Positions 33,101-42,994 of a DNA stretch of 64,000 bases are shown here, in pieces. Each line of letters begins with the position of its first letter. Positions within the stretch are counted from its first letter, which is position 1. Under the pieces are notes generated by a model, which saw only the letters and a program-made list of their open reading frames with translations, had not been told where the DNA came from and searched no databases. Source of the stretch: Thecaphora thlaspeos (Eukaryota; Basidiomycota; Ustilaginomycetes; Urocystidales; Glomosporiaceae). A program made the position numbers and the translations under genes. The stretch spans positions 682,001 through 746,000 of the forward strand of contig UWYS01000006.1 of NCBI GenBank assembly GCA_900291925.1, in the 5' to 3' direction.

Positions 33101-34855
33101 GTCGAGCGAGCGTGAAGGGGAGTCCTGAGGGATGCGAGCGTTGAGGATTTGAGGCCGTGATGTTGTTTTTGTGGCGACGGTAGCGTGCCAGGTACGAGGC
33201 AAGATCGTCGCAGGGGGATGGTCGTGGAGTGTCGCGTTGAAACAAGAGACGGAAAGTCGGAGGATGGTGTCGCTATAATAAGGAAGGCTGGCAAAGGGAG
33301 GCCTTCTGAACCTGGAGGAGATGACGAGGGAGGGCCGGGGAAGTGATAGCGATAGCCATAGCAAACGATGTATCAAGAGCTCGCTTCGAGGGAGGGAAGA
33401 AGGAAGCCAGAGTGCCAGATGGCACCGGACGCTGTCGTTATCGGCCGCACATACGATCGCACATGGGTACGAACGGCCCCCTGGATCCCGAAACGGTCCG
33501 AGCATTGCGGGGTGCCTTCTTGATCATACAGTGAATCGGTGCGATCAATAATTGATCTTGGCCTCACGGATAGTCTGCCGGGCTTCCGATGGCACTATTA
33601 GATCCCGGGGGAAGAAAGGGGGGCAGACCATGCGGAGTCGCCATCCATATCGCTATCTCTCGCTGCCTTGCGCTTGGCGTAGGCCCAGCCTTGCAGACCG
33701 CGTACGTCTCTTGATTGCATTGGCTTTCGAGTGCTTCCCATCGTAGCCACCTTGCACCCAGGATCAAGATAGTCAACAACGGAACGAAACCAGACCTCCG
33801 GGTCGGCTTTCATGGTACAAGAGCTGTATGCTAGTGTACGTACTACACGAGGCGTCGCCCGCCTTGGTTCGCCTTGCACGCCCAGACCTCTCGGCCTTCC
33901 TGGCTTTCTTTGCCAGGAATTGACGGCTGCGATAAGGAACGGTGAAGGCTTCCACGTTTCACGGATCTCTTTGATCTTCACTCGACCAATGCAGTTCCGG
34001 TTCGGTGTGCTAGCGCTACGATGAATTTCACAGGATCCCTCCTCTACTGCCAAGACATCATGGCTGTGAGGAAGAAGGTACGGGGACCAATCAGACAACG
34101 CTCTTTGCGTTACTCGGAGACCTCAATTGATAGGGCACAGATCCCCTCGGGAAGGGTTGCTGCTGATGCGTGGCCAAACGGACGAACAGGCCCTCGGCCC
34201 TCCCCTTGCCATCCTGACAAGCCTGTCCGACAGCTCAGCAACCTGACGACGGAGCGACGTCGCTCATTCGTGCCTCGTCATCTCCTGCAGCCCTATTTCA
34301 AAACAAGGCGACGCTCTTCGCCAATCAGAACAAGGTCACTGACGGCGGTCATCTCTAGATAAGCGGTCGTCCTCACGCCACACCTTGCTGCTATACTACC
34401 AAGCAGAATCCGGGTCGACGCTGCCCCGTCTCTTCGCGCTATCTGACCACACCAAGAACGCTGTAATCTCACCAGAAAAATCAAATTTCCTGGGTCGGCT
34501 GGCGCCCTTATCTCCCTTTTATGTGCTGGACAAGCAACCCGTCGTCGCCTCGGTGCAGAGGCTCTGGCTTCGGAACGTCGTACAGGCTTCAGCTAGAGAT
34601 AAGAACGAGATGGTGCACCAGATCCGCTCAGAATGTTCAGCGCCGTGATTCCAGCACTGCTCACGAGGCAACGATCCGTCCAGGTCGGCCGAACGCATGG
34701 CTTCGCTCAGGCAAAGAAACGGTGAAATGACGCTCCAAGTGTTTTATTTTTGGACCTCAGGCGTGACGGGGAAAGAACAGGGAAAATGAGAGATCATTCA
34801 AGAATAATCTACAGGTTATGTCATGGGCTGGACAGGTAGAGGCCAAGGGAGACCG
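33101..34855. promoter_or_regulatory. Nitrate transporter promoter and nitrite reductase 3' flank
   Basis: 1.75 kb without a gene, unusually rich in HGATAR sites on both strands. Tandem GATAGC hexamers occupy 33345-33356, and a minus-strand tandem (GATAGC then GATATG) occupies 33646-33657. Single sites include AGATAG near 33765, CGATAAG near 33930, TGATAG near 34129, AGATAAG near 34358 and AGATAAG near 34598. This is what is expected for a promoter under an AreA/Nit2-type GATA factor. The part nearest 33100 is the transporter's proximal promoter. Confidence 0.65.
33345..33356 (+). promoter_or_regulatory. Tandem GATA sites, nitrate transporter promoter
   Basis: Two abutting GATAGC hexamers, followed by a CATAGC near-copy (33357-33362), about 245 bases upstream of the transporter ATG. 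Paired GATA elements are the preferred target of fungal nitrogen regulators. Confidence 0.6.
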
Positions 34856-37800
34856 CTACCAGTCGAGCGCGCTCTCCCCGCAAGAAGCCTTTCTGGGCGT
34901 CGACGAGGCCGCCTTGTCAAGCGGCGAGCGCTGCTGCTTCTGCTCCTTGGAGGCGAGCTCGGCGTCGCTGAGCGGACCCGTGATCTCGATCGAATGCGAC
35001 TCGCCGCCCGCCAGCAGGTCCGACTCCTCGGTCGCCTTCCGCAACATCCACTTTGTTGTCGAGAGCACGGCATCGAGCGCCTCGGTCGACGGGAGGCGGA
35101 GGTAGATGGTGTCTGACTCCTCGTCAGCCTTGGTCTCAAACGTCATGATCGAGTAGTCGCCATCGTTGCAGCTGCCGCCCTCTTCGTCCGACTTGGCACT
35201 CAGGATGTAGTTGCGCTTGTGGAGCGGGCACGAGACGTAGTCGCGTCCCTTTGCGTCCTCGCCGATCAGGCCGTCGCTCAGCACGAACGCGCGACGGTGC
35301 GGACACATGTTCTGCCCCGCCCGGAGGCCGCGTCCCGGGATGTTCCAGATGGCGATCTGGACGTCGCCGTACTTGATCGTCGCGCTGGTTGGCGAGTCGT
35401 TCTGGCGATCGAGGTCCGAGAGCCGGCAGACCGGTCGGAACTCCCACGACGCCGACTTGGCGACGTCGAGGACGCTGAAGCGCAGCGGGCTGCTGTCGAC
35501 CGGCCAGTCGGCGGGGCGCTGCTGCGTCCGCTCCGTCATCTGCTCCGAGACCTGCTGCGTCTCGTCCGTGTTGACAAACTGGCGGAACGCCTTCTTGCGC
35601 AGCGGGTCCTTGAGCACGTTCGTCCACTCGCAGTGGTACGTCCCGACCAGCACCTCCATCTCCTTTTCCAGGTCCTCGCAGATGCCGAGCTTGTCGTCGA
35701 TGATGACCTCCTTGAGGCCCTTGATGCCGTCGGGGAACTTTTCGATCCAGCGCGCCGTTCGCTCGAGCTTGTCGGCCGAGCGGATATAGAAGATGATGAA
35801 GCGGTCGAGGATCTTGATGGCCTGGCGCTTGGTCACGTCCTCAGCGATGAGCTCGGCGTGGCGCGGCTTGGCACCTCCGTTGCCGCCGAGGTAGACGTTC
35901 CAGCCCTTTGTGGTGGCGATCAGGCCGAAGTCCTTGCCCTGCGCTTCGGCGCACTCGCGCACGCAGCCCGAGACGCCGCCCTTAAACTTATGCGGCGCCC
36001 GAATACCTCTGTAGCGCGTCTCGAGCTCGTGGGCCAGGCCGACCGAGTCGCCGACGCCGTAGCGGCACCACGTGCTGCCGACACACGACTTGACGGTGCG
36101 CAGCGCCTTGCCGTACGCGTGACCGCTCTCGAAGCCGGCGTCGACGAGCATCTGCCAGATGGCCGGCAGGTCCTGCTTCTTGGCGCCGAACATGTCGATG
36201 CGCTGGCCGCCGGTGATCTTGGTGTAGAGGTTGAACTTTTCGCCCACCTCGCCGATCGCCTTGAGGCCGGCCGGCGTCACCTCGCCGGCCGGCATGCGCG
36301 GGACGACGCTGTAGGTGCCGTCGCGCTGGACGTTGGCGAGGTAGCGGTCGTTGGTGTCCTGCGTCTGTCGAAGCGCCGGCTGCATGATCCACTCGTTGTA
36401 GAGTGAGCTGAGGATGCTCCCCACCGCCGGGCGGCACGTCTCGCAGCCGAGGCTCGACGACGCCTTGCCGACCGCCTTCATCACCGACGAGAAGTCCTTG
36501 AGCTTCTTGAACTTGACGATCTGGAAGAGCTCCTGGCGCGAGTAGGCGAAGTGGGCGCAGAGGTGGTTGGAGATCTCGACGCCGGCGTTGGTGAGGGCCT
36601 TGTTGAAGATGCTGGTGGCGAGCGGAACGCAGCCTCCGCAGCCGGAGCCGCACTTGGTGCTCGCCTTCATCTCGCCAAACGTACGGACGCCGTGGTCTTT
36701 GACGCACTGCACCACCATCCCCTTGGTGACGTTGTGGCAGCTGCAGATCTGGGCGTCGTCGGGAAGGTCGTCGCCCTCGTCCTCGCCCTCCTTCTTGGCG
36801 CCGACGATGAGCTCGGCCGGCGGCTTCTCGATCGGTGTTCCCTTTGTCGAGAGGCTGACAAGTTTGATGTAGTCTTTGACGTCGCCGACCATCATGCCGC
36901 CGAGCAGGTACTTGCCGTCGGCGGTAAAGATGTACTTCTTGTAGACGTCCGAGAAAGGATCGCGGTAGGTGAGCGCCTTGACCTGTTTCTTGACCTCTTC
37001 CGGCGGGGGGATGGCGTCGAGACCGCCCTTCTTGGCAGCGGTACGGCCGGCCGAGGGGAGCGGCTTGCTGATCTTGCCCTGGTCGGCGAAAAAGTCGCCG
37101 AAAGACGCCACGTCGACGCCCATCAGCTTGAGCTTGGTGCTGACGTCGGGCGCCTTCATGTCGCGCAGCTTGTGGTGCGGACCCTCGGTGAGGTTGAAGG
37201 CGAGCACCTCAGCCATCTCGACGCCGGGCGCGATCAGACCGAATGTCTGGTCGAGGAACGAGGCACACTCGCCGATCGCGTACAGATGGGGGACCGTGGT
37301 GCAGAGGCGCGTGTCGACGATGAAGCCGCCGCCGCGCTTGTAGGTGGTCGGGGCGTAAGGGGTGACCGAGGTGGCCAGCTCGTCTCGCGCCTTGATACCG
37401 ACCGCAAAGACGAGCATGTCGACGTCAAAGACCTCCTCCGGCTGCCCGTCCTTTGCCTCGAGCAGCATGGCCGTCAGGCGGTCTTCGCCGTCCCACTGGA
37501 GGTCCCGGATGCGCGCCTGGAGGAGTACGTCTACGCCGAGGTCTCGCACCTTGTCGAGGACTATTGTACCGCCCTCCTGATCGAGCTGCCTGCTTAGCAC
37601 CCACCGGTTGCGCTCGACGAGGACGACCTGGTCCACCTCTTCTAGGTCGAGCAGCGCCTTGGCCGCCTCGAGGCCGAGGAGACCGCCGCCGACAACGGCT
37701 GCCTTACGGATCCGGCGTCCTAGCGTCTTGGGGGCGTCGACCGCATAGCCGATGATGTCGTCTAGATCTTGGATGCTCCTGTAGACGAAAGTCCCCTTGG

Positions 37801-38344
37801 TCTCGAAGAAGCGCTTGCGCGAGATGTAAGGGGGCAGCGCGGCGTTGGAGCCAGTGGCGAGGATGCACTCGTCGTACTCGAGCTCGACGCTCTTGGCCGT
37901 CCTGACCACCTTGGCCTCAGCATCGATGGCGACGACGGGGTCCGAGGTGTGGTAGGAGAGCTTTCCCTTGGTATGGGACGAGTACCAGTTGAGCGGGTTG
38001 AGGTAGAGCGCCTCGATGCTGCGCTGGGTGAAGTACTGGGTGAGGCCGACGCGGTTGTAGGCGATGTGGGGCTCCTCACCAAACACGGTGATTTGCCACT
38101 CGTCGCGGCCGCCCTCTAGGTCGTACTTGAGCAGCTTCTCTACAAAGGCGATGCCCACCATGCCGAGGCCGACGACGACGGCATGCTTCTTGGTCCGGTG
38201 GCTGCCCGAGCCGGAGGCGCTCGATGAGTCGGGCATCGTCGTTCTTGTGATGGCTGCATGGTCAAGGCCCGACTCGGAGCTCGAGCCGGAATGTGACGGA
38301 GAATGTGTTGGAGTGTATGCCACTTCCGTTGATACCGGTGCCAT
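34856..38344 (-). CDS. nir1: NAD(P)H nitrite reductase (siroheme, Rieske-tailed)
   Basis: Reduces nitrite to ammonium with six electrons from NAD(P)H. Single exon, 1162 residues. Order: disordered Ser-rich leader; FAD-binding VVVGLGMVGI (about 57); NAD(P)-binding AAVVGGGLLGLEAA; BFD-like [2Fe-2S] domain beginning ICSCHN (Cys534, with CGSGCGGC further on); ferredoxin-like half-domains; siroheme/[4Fe-4S] ligands in SCVGSTWCRYG (Cys754, Cys760) and SGCVRECAEAQ (Cys794, Cys798); C-terminal Rieske-type domain with NMCPHRRAF (Cys1014) and SCPLHKR. The Rieske tail is characteristic of fungal enzymes. A second in-frame ATG at codon 37, nearer the FAD domain, could also serve as start. It lies downstream of nothing else in the cluster and is divergent to the nitrate reductase gene, with which it shares a promoter region. 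Confidence 0.96.
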   Translation of the reverse strand: MAPVSTEVAYTPTHSPSHSGSSSESGLDHAAITRTTMPDSSSASGSGSHRTKKHAVVVGLGMVGIAFVEKLLKYDLEGGRDEWQITVFGEEPHIAYNRVGLTQYFTQRSIEALYLNPLNWYSSHTKGKLSYHTSDPVVAIDAEAKVVRTAKSVELEYDECILATGSNAALPPYISRKRFFETKGTFVYRSIQDLDDIIGYAVDAPKTLGRRIRKAAVVGGGLLGLEAAKALLDLEEVDQVVLVERNRWVLSRQLDQEGGTIVLDKVRDLGVDVLLQARIRDLQWDGEDRLTAMLLEAKDGQPEEVFDVDMLVFAVGIKARDELATSVTPYAPTTYKRGGGFIVDTRLCTTVPHLYAIGECASFLDQTFGLIAPGVEMAEVLAFNLTEGPHHKLRDMKAPDVSTKLKLMGVDVASFGDFFADQGKISKPLPSAGRTAAKKGGLDAIPPPEEVKKQVKALTYRDPFSDVYKKYIFTADGKYLLGGMMVGDVKDYIKLVSLSTKGTPIEKPPAELIVGAKKEGEDEGDDLPDDAQICSCHNVTKGMVVQCVKDHGVRTFGEMKASTKCGSGCGGCVPLATSIFNKALTNAGVEISNHLCAHFAYSRQELFQIVKFKKLKDFSSVMKAVGKASSSLGCETCRPAVGSILSSLYNEWIMQPALRQTQDTNDRYLANVQRDGTYSVVPRMPAGEVTPAGLKAIGEVGEKFNLYTKITGGQRIDMFGAKKQDLPAIWQMLVDAGFESGHAYGKALRTVKSCVGSTWCRYGVGDSVGLAHELETRYRGIRAPHKFKGGVSGCVRECAEAQGKDFGLIATTKGWNVYLGGNGGAKPRHAELIAEDVTKRQAIKILDRFIIFYIRSADKLERTARWIEKFPDGIKGLKEVIIDDKLGICEDLEKEMEVLVGTYHCEWTNVLKDPLRKKAFRQFVNTDETQQVSEQMTERTQQRPADWPVDSSPLRFSVLDVAKSASWEFRPVCRLSDLDRQNDSPTSATIKYGDVQIAIWNIPGRGLRAGQNMCPHRRAFVLSDGLIGEDAKGRDYVSCPLHKRNYILSAKSDEEGGSCNDGDYSIMTFETKADEESDTIYLRLPSTEALDAVLSTTKWMLRKATEESDLLAGGESHSIEITGPLSDAELASKEQKQQRSPLDKAASSTPRKASCGESALDW

Positions 38345-38748
38345 CTCGTTTCTAGGTGCGCTTGCGTTGATGACTTGTCTGCTTGTTGTGCGAGAGGGGA
38401 TGGAGTCGCTTGCTGGAGTAGTGCGCAGAGAGGACGGGCGATTAGGCTGGAAGAGTTGCGCGCGACTTTGGAAGAGGGAGACCGTAGACTAAAGGTGCGC
38501 TTGATGAAGACGGGATGAAGCTGGTAAGTAAGGTTGTGATAGTAGGTCGAGAAGATGGCCTTGAGAGAGGACAGAGGAGACGAGGGAAAGAGGTCTTGTC
38601 GCTTCCTGCCACCAGCCTTCGAGCCAATCGAGACGGCCTGGATTCAGAGGGTGACAAGCCTTCGTTCTCATCCCGACTTGGCCTTGCCCATACTCTGGCG
38701 GAGAAAGACGGAACCAGGAATGAAATGGGATGCTCCTGGAATTCCGCT

Positions 38749-38778
38749 GATAGCGATAGCGATTGCGATTGCGATGGG
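38749..38778 (+). promoter_or_regulatory. GATA hexamer array in the nir/nar promoter
   Basis: Five successive hexamers, two GATAGC, then two GATTGC, then GATGGG. The first two are good GATA-factor sites at six-base spacing. The rest look like decayed copies. The array lies about 405 bases upstream of the nitrite reductase ATG. Confidence 0.6.
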
Positions 38779-39022
38779 AAGCAGGGCTGAGAGGACAACC
38801 CTCGAGGCCGCGAGATCTCTATCACCTACTACAGTACCTGCTTTGAAGACGATGATGCAGGTGGTCCGGCCTGCACCTCCCGAGCTGTGGGAAATGAAAA
38901 TGCTTGCTGATAAGAGAAACCGGGGTACTTAGCCTGGATGAGTTATGCGGAGACTCACACGGACCGTGGAGCGATTGCAGCACAATGGAAGCGGCCCGTA
39001 GTGTCATCGGCGGGTGGTGATT

Positions 39023-39050
39023 GGCTGATGGCTGACGGCTGACGGCTGAC
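39023..39050 (+). repeat. Heptamer repeat in the nir/nar promoter
   Basis: Four tandem heptamers, GGCTGAT then three GGCTGAC, next to a reversed CCAAT box. Each GGCTGAC junction reads CTGACGG, so repeated TGACG half-sites of bZIP type are present. A regulatory role is inference. Confidence 0.75.
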
Positions 39051-39955
39051 GGCGAAGTGATGGGATCTTTGGCCGGGCGGGAGGTATAGTAGGCAGGCCG
39101 GGTGAGAGGAAAAACGAGGGACTTCGGACCATGGTGCGGTAAGGGTATCGAGTGAGCTCTTATCGCTGGCCAACTCTGCTATCTACGTCTACGTACAGTA
39201 GACGCGCGTGCGTCGTCAAGCGTTGGCGTACACCCACAAAGCTGAAGCAAGTTGATGCGTCACCTCTCTTGGTGCACCTCTTGATCCTGGATCGACACGT
39301 TTGCGCCAGTCGATTCGATAGCCCTCTTTGCGGCCGTTAGGCTGTCATCACAGCGCCGACACCTGGGGGGCGTTTGGTAAGTACGTATGTACATACGTGC
39401 AACTCTACAGCCAGCTTATGTACTTAGCAGCACCGGTCGCGCCTCTTGATCCAATCGCCGCGCATCAGCGCTATCAACTCGTAGGGACCTCGCAGTCTGA
39501 GGCCCTCGTCTCCTTACAGCGGCTCAGCGTCAATGGAGCAAGTGGCTGCTCATCATCGCTTGTGTCCTGATTGGTCGAAAGCCGGCATCTCATCTCATCT
39601 GCCTCCGTTGCGATCGGCGTTTTGTCCGCCTACAGCAGCCCTCTGTCCCAGGCGGGACGGAGATGCCAACCATCTCTGGTCGATGCTTGCTGGTGGCCGT
39701 TGAGTCCGAGGCCAGCTCCTTTCCACCTTCACAGGTTCCCCGCTTTGGCCGCTCCCGGCCCGCCTAGTGGCAGCGTCTAGCGTCGCTTCGTCTCGATCAG
39801 CCGTCCATCTTTCCGTCCTGCCATCATCGTCTGACCATCGCCAACGCTCGACAAGAGCAAAGCAGCACTCTTGTCGTTGATCAAAATCCATTCAGCAACA
39901 CTTCCTTCCCCTATTCTTGTCATCCACAGCCTTCTCCTCCGCCCTGGGCACGATC

Positions 39956-42900
39956 ATGACACCCACACATAACCTGGACCTCTCGACAATATCCTCGACA
40001 TCATCCTCTTCGGCGTCATCCGTTCGAGGAGGACAGGGGTCAGAATCCTCGTCGCCCTCGGCCTCTCTATCTTCCTCTTCCCACGATACTACGCCCGAGC
40101 CGACGAGTCCAGCGCTACCATCCAAACAAGACGCCGACCTCACCCCTGTCCCTTACGAACTCTTTGCTGCTCGAAGCACATACGACGAGACGCTGCTGCC
40201 GCAGGTACCGCGGAGCGAGCCCGTCAAGCCGCTAGCGACCGACGCCAATACGCCCGATGCCTGGATCCCGCGCGACGGGCGTCTCATCCGGCTGACGGGT
40301 AAGCACCCCTTCAACACCGAGCCTCCGCTCTCCGCCCTCTTCAGCAAGGGCTTCCTCACGCCGCAGAACCTCTTCTATGTCCGGACCCACGGCGACACGC
40401 CGCGCGTCGGCGCCCAGCAGGCGTCGGACTGGAAGCTGCGCGTCCACGGCTTGGTGGACAACGAGATGACGTTCAGCATCGACGAGCTCAGGGACAAGTT
40501 TGAGACCGTCACGCTCCCCATCACGCTCGTGTGTGCAGGCAACCGGCGAAAGGAGCAGAACATGGTCGCCAAAGGCCTCGGCTTCAACTGGGGGGCCGCA
40601 GGCGTTTCGACCGGCCTCTTCACCGGAGTGTACCTCGCCGACGTCCTCGAGTACTGCCGTCCCAAGAACCCGCTCTACTCGTCCTATCCATCTTACGACG
40701 TTCCTGTCCCCGGCCGGGCGCGCCACGTCGTCTTCGAAGGCGCCGACCAGCTGCCCAAGGGCAAGTACGGGACGTCGCAGCGCCTCGCCTGGTGCACCGA
40801 CCGGAGCAAGGGGATGCTGATCGCCTGGGGCATGAACGGCGAAGACCTCAGCCCGGACCACGGCTACCCGCTCCGCCTCGTCGTCCCCGGCCAGATCGGC
40901 GGGCGGATGGTCAAGTGGCTCGACCGCATCGAGGTGTCGGACCGCGAGTCGCAGCACCACCTCCACTTCTTCGACAACAAGCTCCTCCCCACCGAGGTCT
41001 CGCCCGACCAGGCGCGCAACGAGGACAAATGGTGGTACGACCCCAAGTACATCATCAACGAGCTCAACGTCAACGCGGCCGTATGCTCGCCCGACCACGG
41101 CGAGGTGGTCCGCCTCGCCGACGATGCGATCGCCAGCAGCGGGAAAGAAGAGGCGCAGGCGCCGTCGCCGCAGATGCTTCCGATCCAAGGCTACGCCTAC
41201 ACCGGCGGCGGTCGACGCATCACGCGCGTCGAGGTGTCGCTAGACGACGGCCAAACGTGGAAGCTGGCCGAAATTGACTATCCGGAGGACCTTTACCGGA
41301 TGTTCCCCGTCCAAGGCCACCCGTACTTCGGCAAGCTCGACCTCAGCATGTCCGAGATGAGCTTCTCGTGGTGCTTCTGGCGCCTCGACGTCGAGCTCCG
41401 CCGGCAGATTGTCGACCAGGACGTCCGCGTCATCTCGGTTCGGGCGATGGACGAGAGCCTCCAGACGATGCCGAGGGACATGTACTGGAACGCCATGTCG
41501 ATGATGAACCAGTGGTGGTTCCGCGTCGCGGTACACCGCGAGGACGACGGCAAGAGAATCCGCTTCGAGCATCCTACACTCGCCGGCAACGCGGCGGGAG
41601 GCTGGATGCAGCGGCTCAACGAGGCCGGCGCCAGCTCGCGCTACCCTGTGTTTGGCGATGCTGCTGCCTCGAGTTCTACAAGCAACGACGCTACGTCCGG
41701 ACCGTCAACAGCGGCGAAGGCGATCGGGTCCTCGACCGTTGCGACCGACATCCGCGCACTCATGGTCGACCCCAATAAGGCCGACATCGTCATCTCGGCC
41801 GCCGACTTCGCCAAGCACTCTGACCCCGAGGGTCCGGAGCCCTGGTTCGTCGTCGATGGAGAAGTCTACGACGGAACCGGCTTCCTCAAGGATCACCCGG
41901 GCGGCGATCAGAGTATCCGCCTCGTGGCGGGCGACGATGCGACCGAGGACTTCATGGCGATCCACTCGATGGACGCCAAGAAGATGATGCACGACTTCCA
42001 CCTCGGACGGCTAGAGGCCGGCGGCGAGGGCAGCTCCGGTGCGACGACAGGAGACGACAACACAGGGGCAGAAGAACCCTCGAGACCGTTCCTCGAGCCG
42101 AAGCGATGGAAGAAGACGCGGCTGGTCAGCAAGACGATCGTGTCGCCAAACTCGCGCATTTTCCGCTTCGCCCTAGGTTACGAGGCGCAGCGGTGCGGCT
42201 TGCCCGTCGGCCAGCACGTCTTCCTGCGCGTCAAGCGTCGCGATCCGACGACGGGCGAGGTCGAGACGATCCAGCGCGCCTACACGCCCTACAGCGGTGA
42301 TGACCAGCTCGGCTACCTCGATATCCTGATCAAGGTCTACTTCCCTCCCTCTGCGGTCCCTGAGGGCAACGGGTTCGCCGGAGGCAAGATGACAATGGCA
42401 CTCGAGACGATCCCGATCGACCACAACGACGACGGCTCCGTCACCATCGAGCTCAAGGGACCCCTCGGGTCGTTCACCTACCTCGGCGACGCCCAGATCC
42501 GGTGGAAGCCGAGCGACCGCATCCGCACCGTACGGAAGCTTGCGATGATCGCCGGCGGTAGCGGGATCACGCCGATCTGGAGCACGCTCAAGGCCATCGC
42601 CGACGAGTATCTCGTAGCTAAGGCTACGACGAAAGGGGGGGACCCGCCACCGAGGCCAATCGACATCTCGCTGGTCTACGGCAACCGCACCGAGGTCGAC
42701 ATCCTGGCGCGCGTCGAGCTGCAGCGGCTGGTCGATGTGATGGACGGCCACCTCACAATCTGGCACTACCTCAGCGCGTGCGAGGGCCTCGAGCAGTGGA
42801 CGGGCAAGCGCGGCCGAATCGATCTCGCCGCTCTCCAGGCCCACCTTCCGCCACCGCCGACGCTAGCCCGGGAGGGCGAAGAGCTCGAGGACACGCTTGC

Positions 42901-42994
42901 GCTCGTCTGCGGTCCGTCGCCCATGGAGAAGACGGTCCGACAATCGCTCGTTGCTCTCGGCTGGGACGTCGAGAGGACGGTCGTATTCTTCTAG
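39956..42994 (+). CDS. nar1: Assimilatory NAD(P)H nitrate reductase
   Basis: Reduces nitrate to nitrite in the cytosol through Moco, heme and FAD. Single exon, 1012 residues from the first ATG (a stop-free TTG-led extension upstream is not needed). Order: Ser/Thr-rich leader of about 50 residues; sulfite-oxidase fold Moco domain with ligand Cys193 in LVCAGNRRKEQN; dimerisation domain; cytochrome b5 with heme ligands His647 (KDHPGGD) and His670 (AIHSMD); FAD domain with RAYTPYS near 774; NAD(P)H domain with GGSGITPI near 867; and C-terminal CGPSPM near 985 ending in VVFF. All catalytic motifs are intact. The linker before the b5 domain is Ser/Thr/Ala-rich, a usual phosphorylation or protease-sensitive hinge. 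Divergent partner of the nitrite reductase gene. Confidence 0.96.
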   Translation: MTPTHNLDLSTISSTSSSSASSVRGGQGSESSSPSASLSSSSHDTTPEPTSPALPSKQDADLTPVPYELFAARSTYDETLLPQVPRSEPVKPLATDANTPDAWIPRDGRLIRLTGKHPFNTEPPLSALFSKGFLTPQNLFYVRTHGDTPRVGAQQASDWKLRVHGLVDNEMTFSIDELRDKFETVTLPITLVCAGNRRKEQNMVAKGLGFNWGAAGVSTGLFTGVYLADVLEYCRPKNPLYSSYPSYDVPVPGRARHVVFEGADQLPKGKYGTSQRLAWCTDRSKGMLIAWGMNGEDLSPDHGYPLRLVVPGQIGGRMVKWLDRIEVSDRESQHHLHFFDNKLLPTEVSPDQARNEDKWWYDPKYIINELNVNAAVCSPDHGEVVRLADDAIASSGKEEAQAPSPQMLPIQGYAYTGGGRRITRVEVSLDDGQTWKLAEIDYPEDLYRMFPVQGHPYFGKLDLSMSEMSFSWCFWRLDVELRRQIVDQDVRVISVRAMDESLQTMPRDMYWNAMSMMNQWWFRVAVHREDDGKRIRFEHPTLAGNAAGGWMQRLNEAGASSRYPVFGDAAASSSTSNDATSGPSTAAKAIGSSTVATDIRALMVDPNKADIVISAADFAKHSDPEGPEPWFVVDGEVYDGTGFLKDHPGGDQSIRLVAGDDATEDFMAIHSMDAKKMMHDFHLGRLEAGGEGSSGATTGDDNTGAEEPSRPFLEPKRWKKTRLVSKTIVSPNSRIFRFALGYEAQRCGLPVGQHVFLRVKRRDPTTGEVETIQRAYTPYSGDDQLGYLDILIKVYFPPSAVPEGNGFAGGKMTMALETIPIDHNDDGSVTIELKGPLGSFTYLGDAQIRWKPSDRIRTVRKLAMIAGGSGITPIWSTLKAIADEYLVAKATTKGGDPPPRPIDISLVYGNRTEVDILARVELQRLVDVMDGHLTIWHYLSACEGLEQWTGKRGRIDLAALQAHLPPPPTLAREGEELEDTLALVCGPSPMEKTVRQSLVALGWDVERTVVFF

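Larger units (their letters stand above)
38345..39955. promoter_or_regulatory. Shared divergent promoter of nitrite and nitrate reductase
   Basis: 1.6 kb between two outward-facing start codons. HGATAR sites seen: TGATAG 38537-38542, tandem GATAGC 38749-38760, minus-strand TGATAG 38819-38824, TGATAAG 38908-38914, minus-strand CGATAA 39160-39165, minus-strand AGATAG 39180-39185 and CGATAG 39316-39321. A CCAAT box in reverse (ATTGG) is near 39020, directly before a heptamer repeat. I saw no exact CTCCGHGG element of the NirA/NIT4 type. Co-regulation of both reductases from this region is the likely function. Confidence 0.7.
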
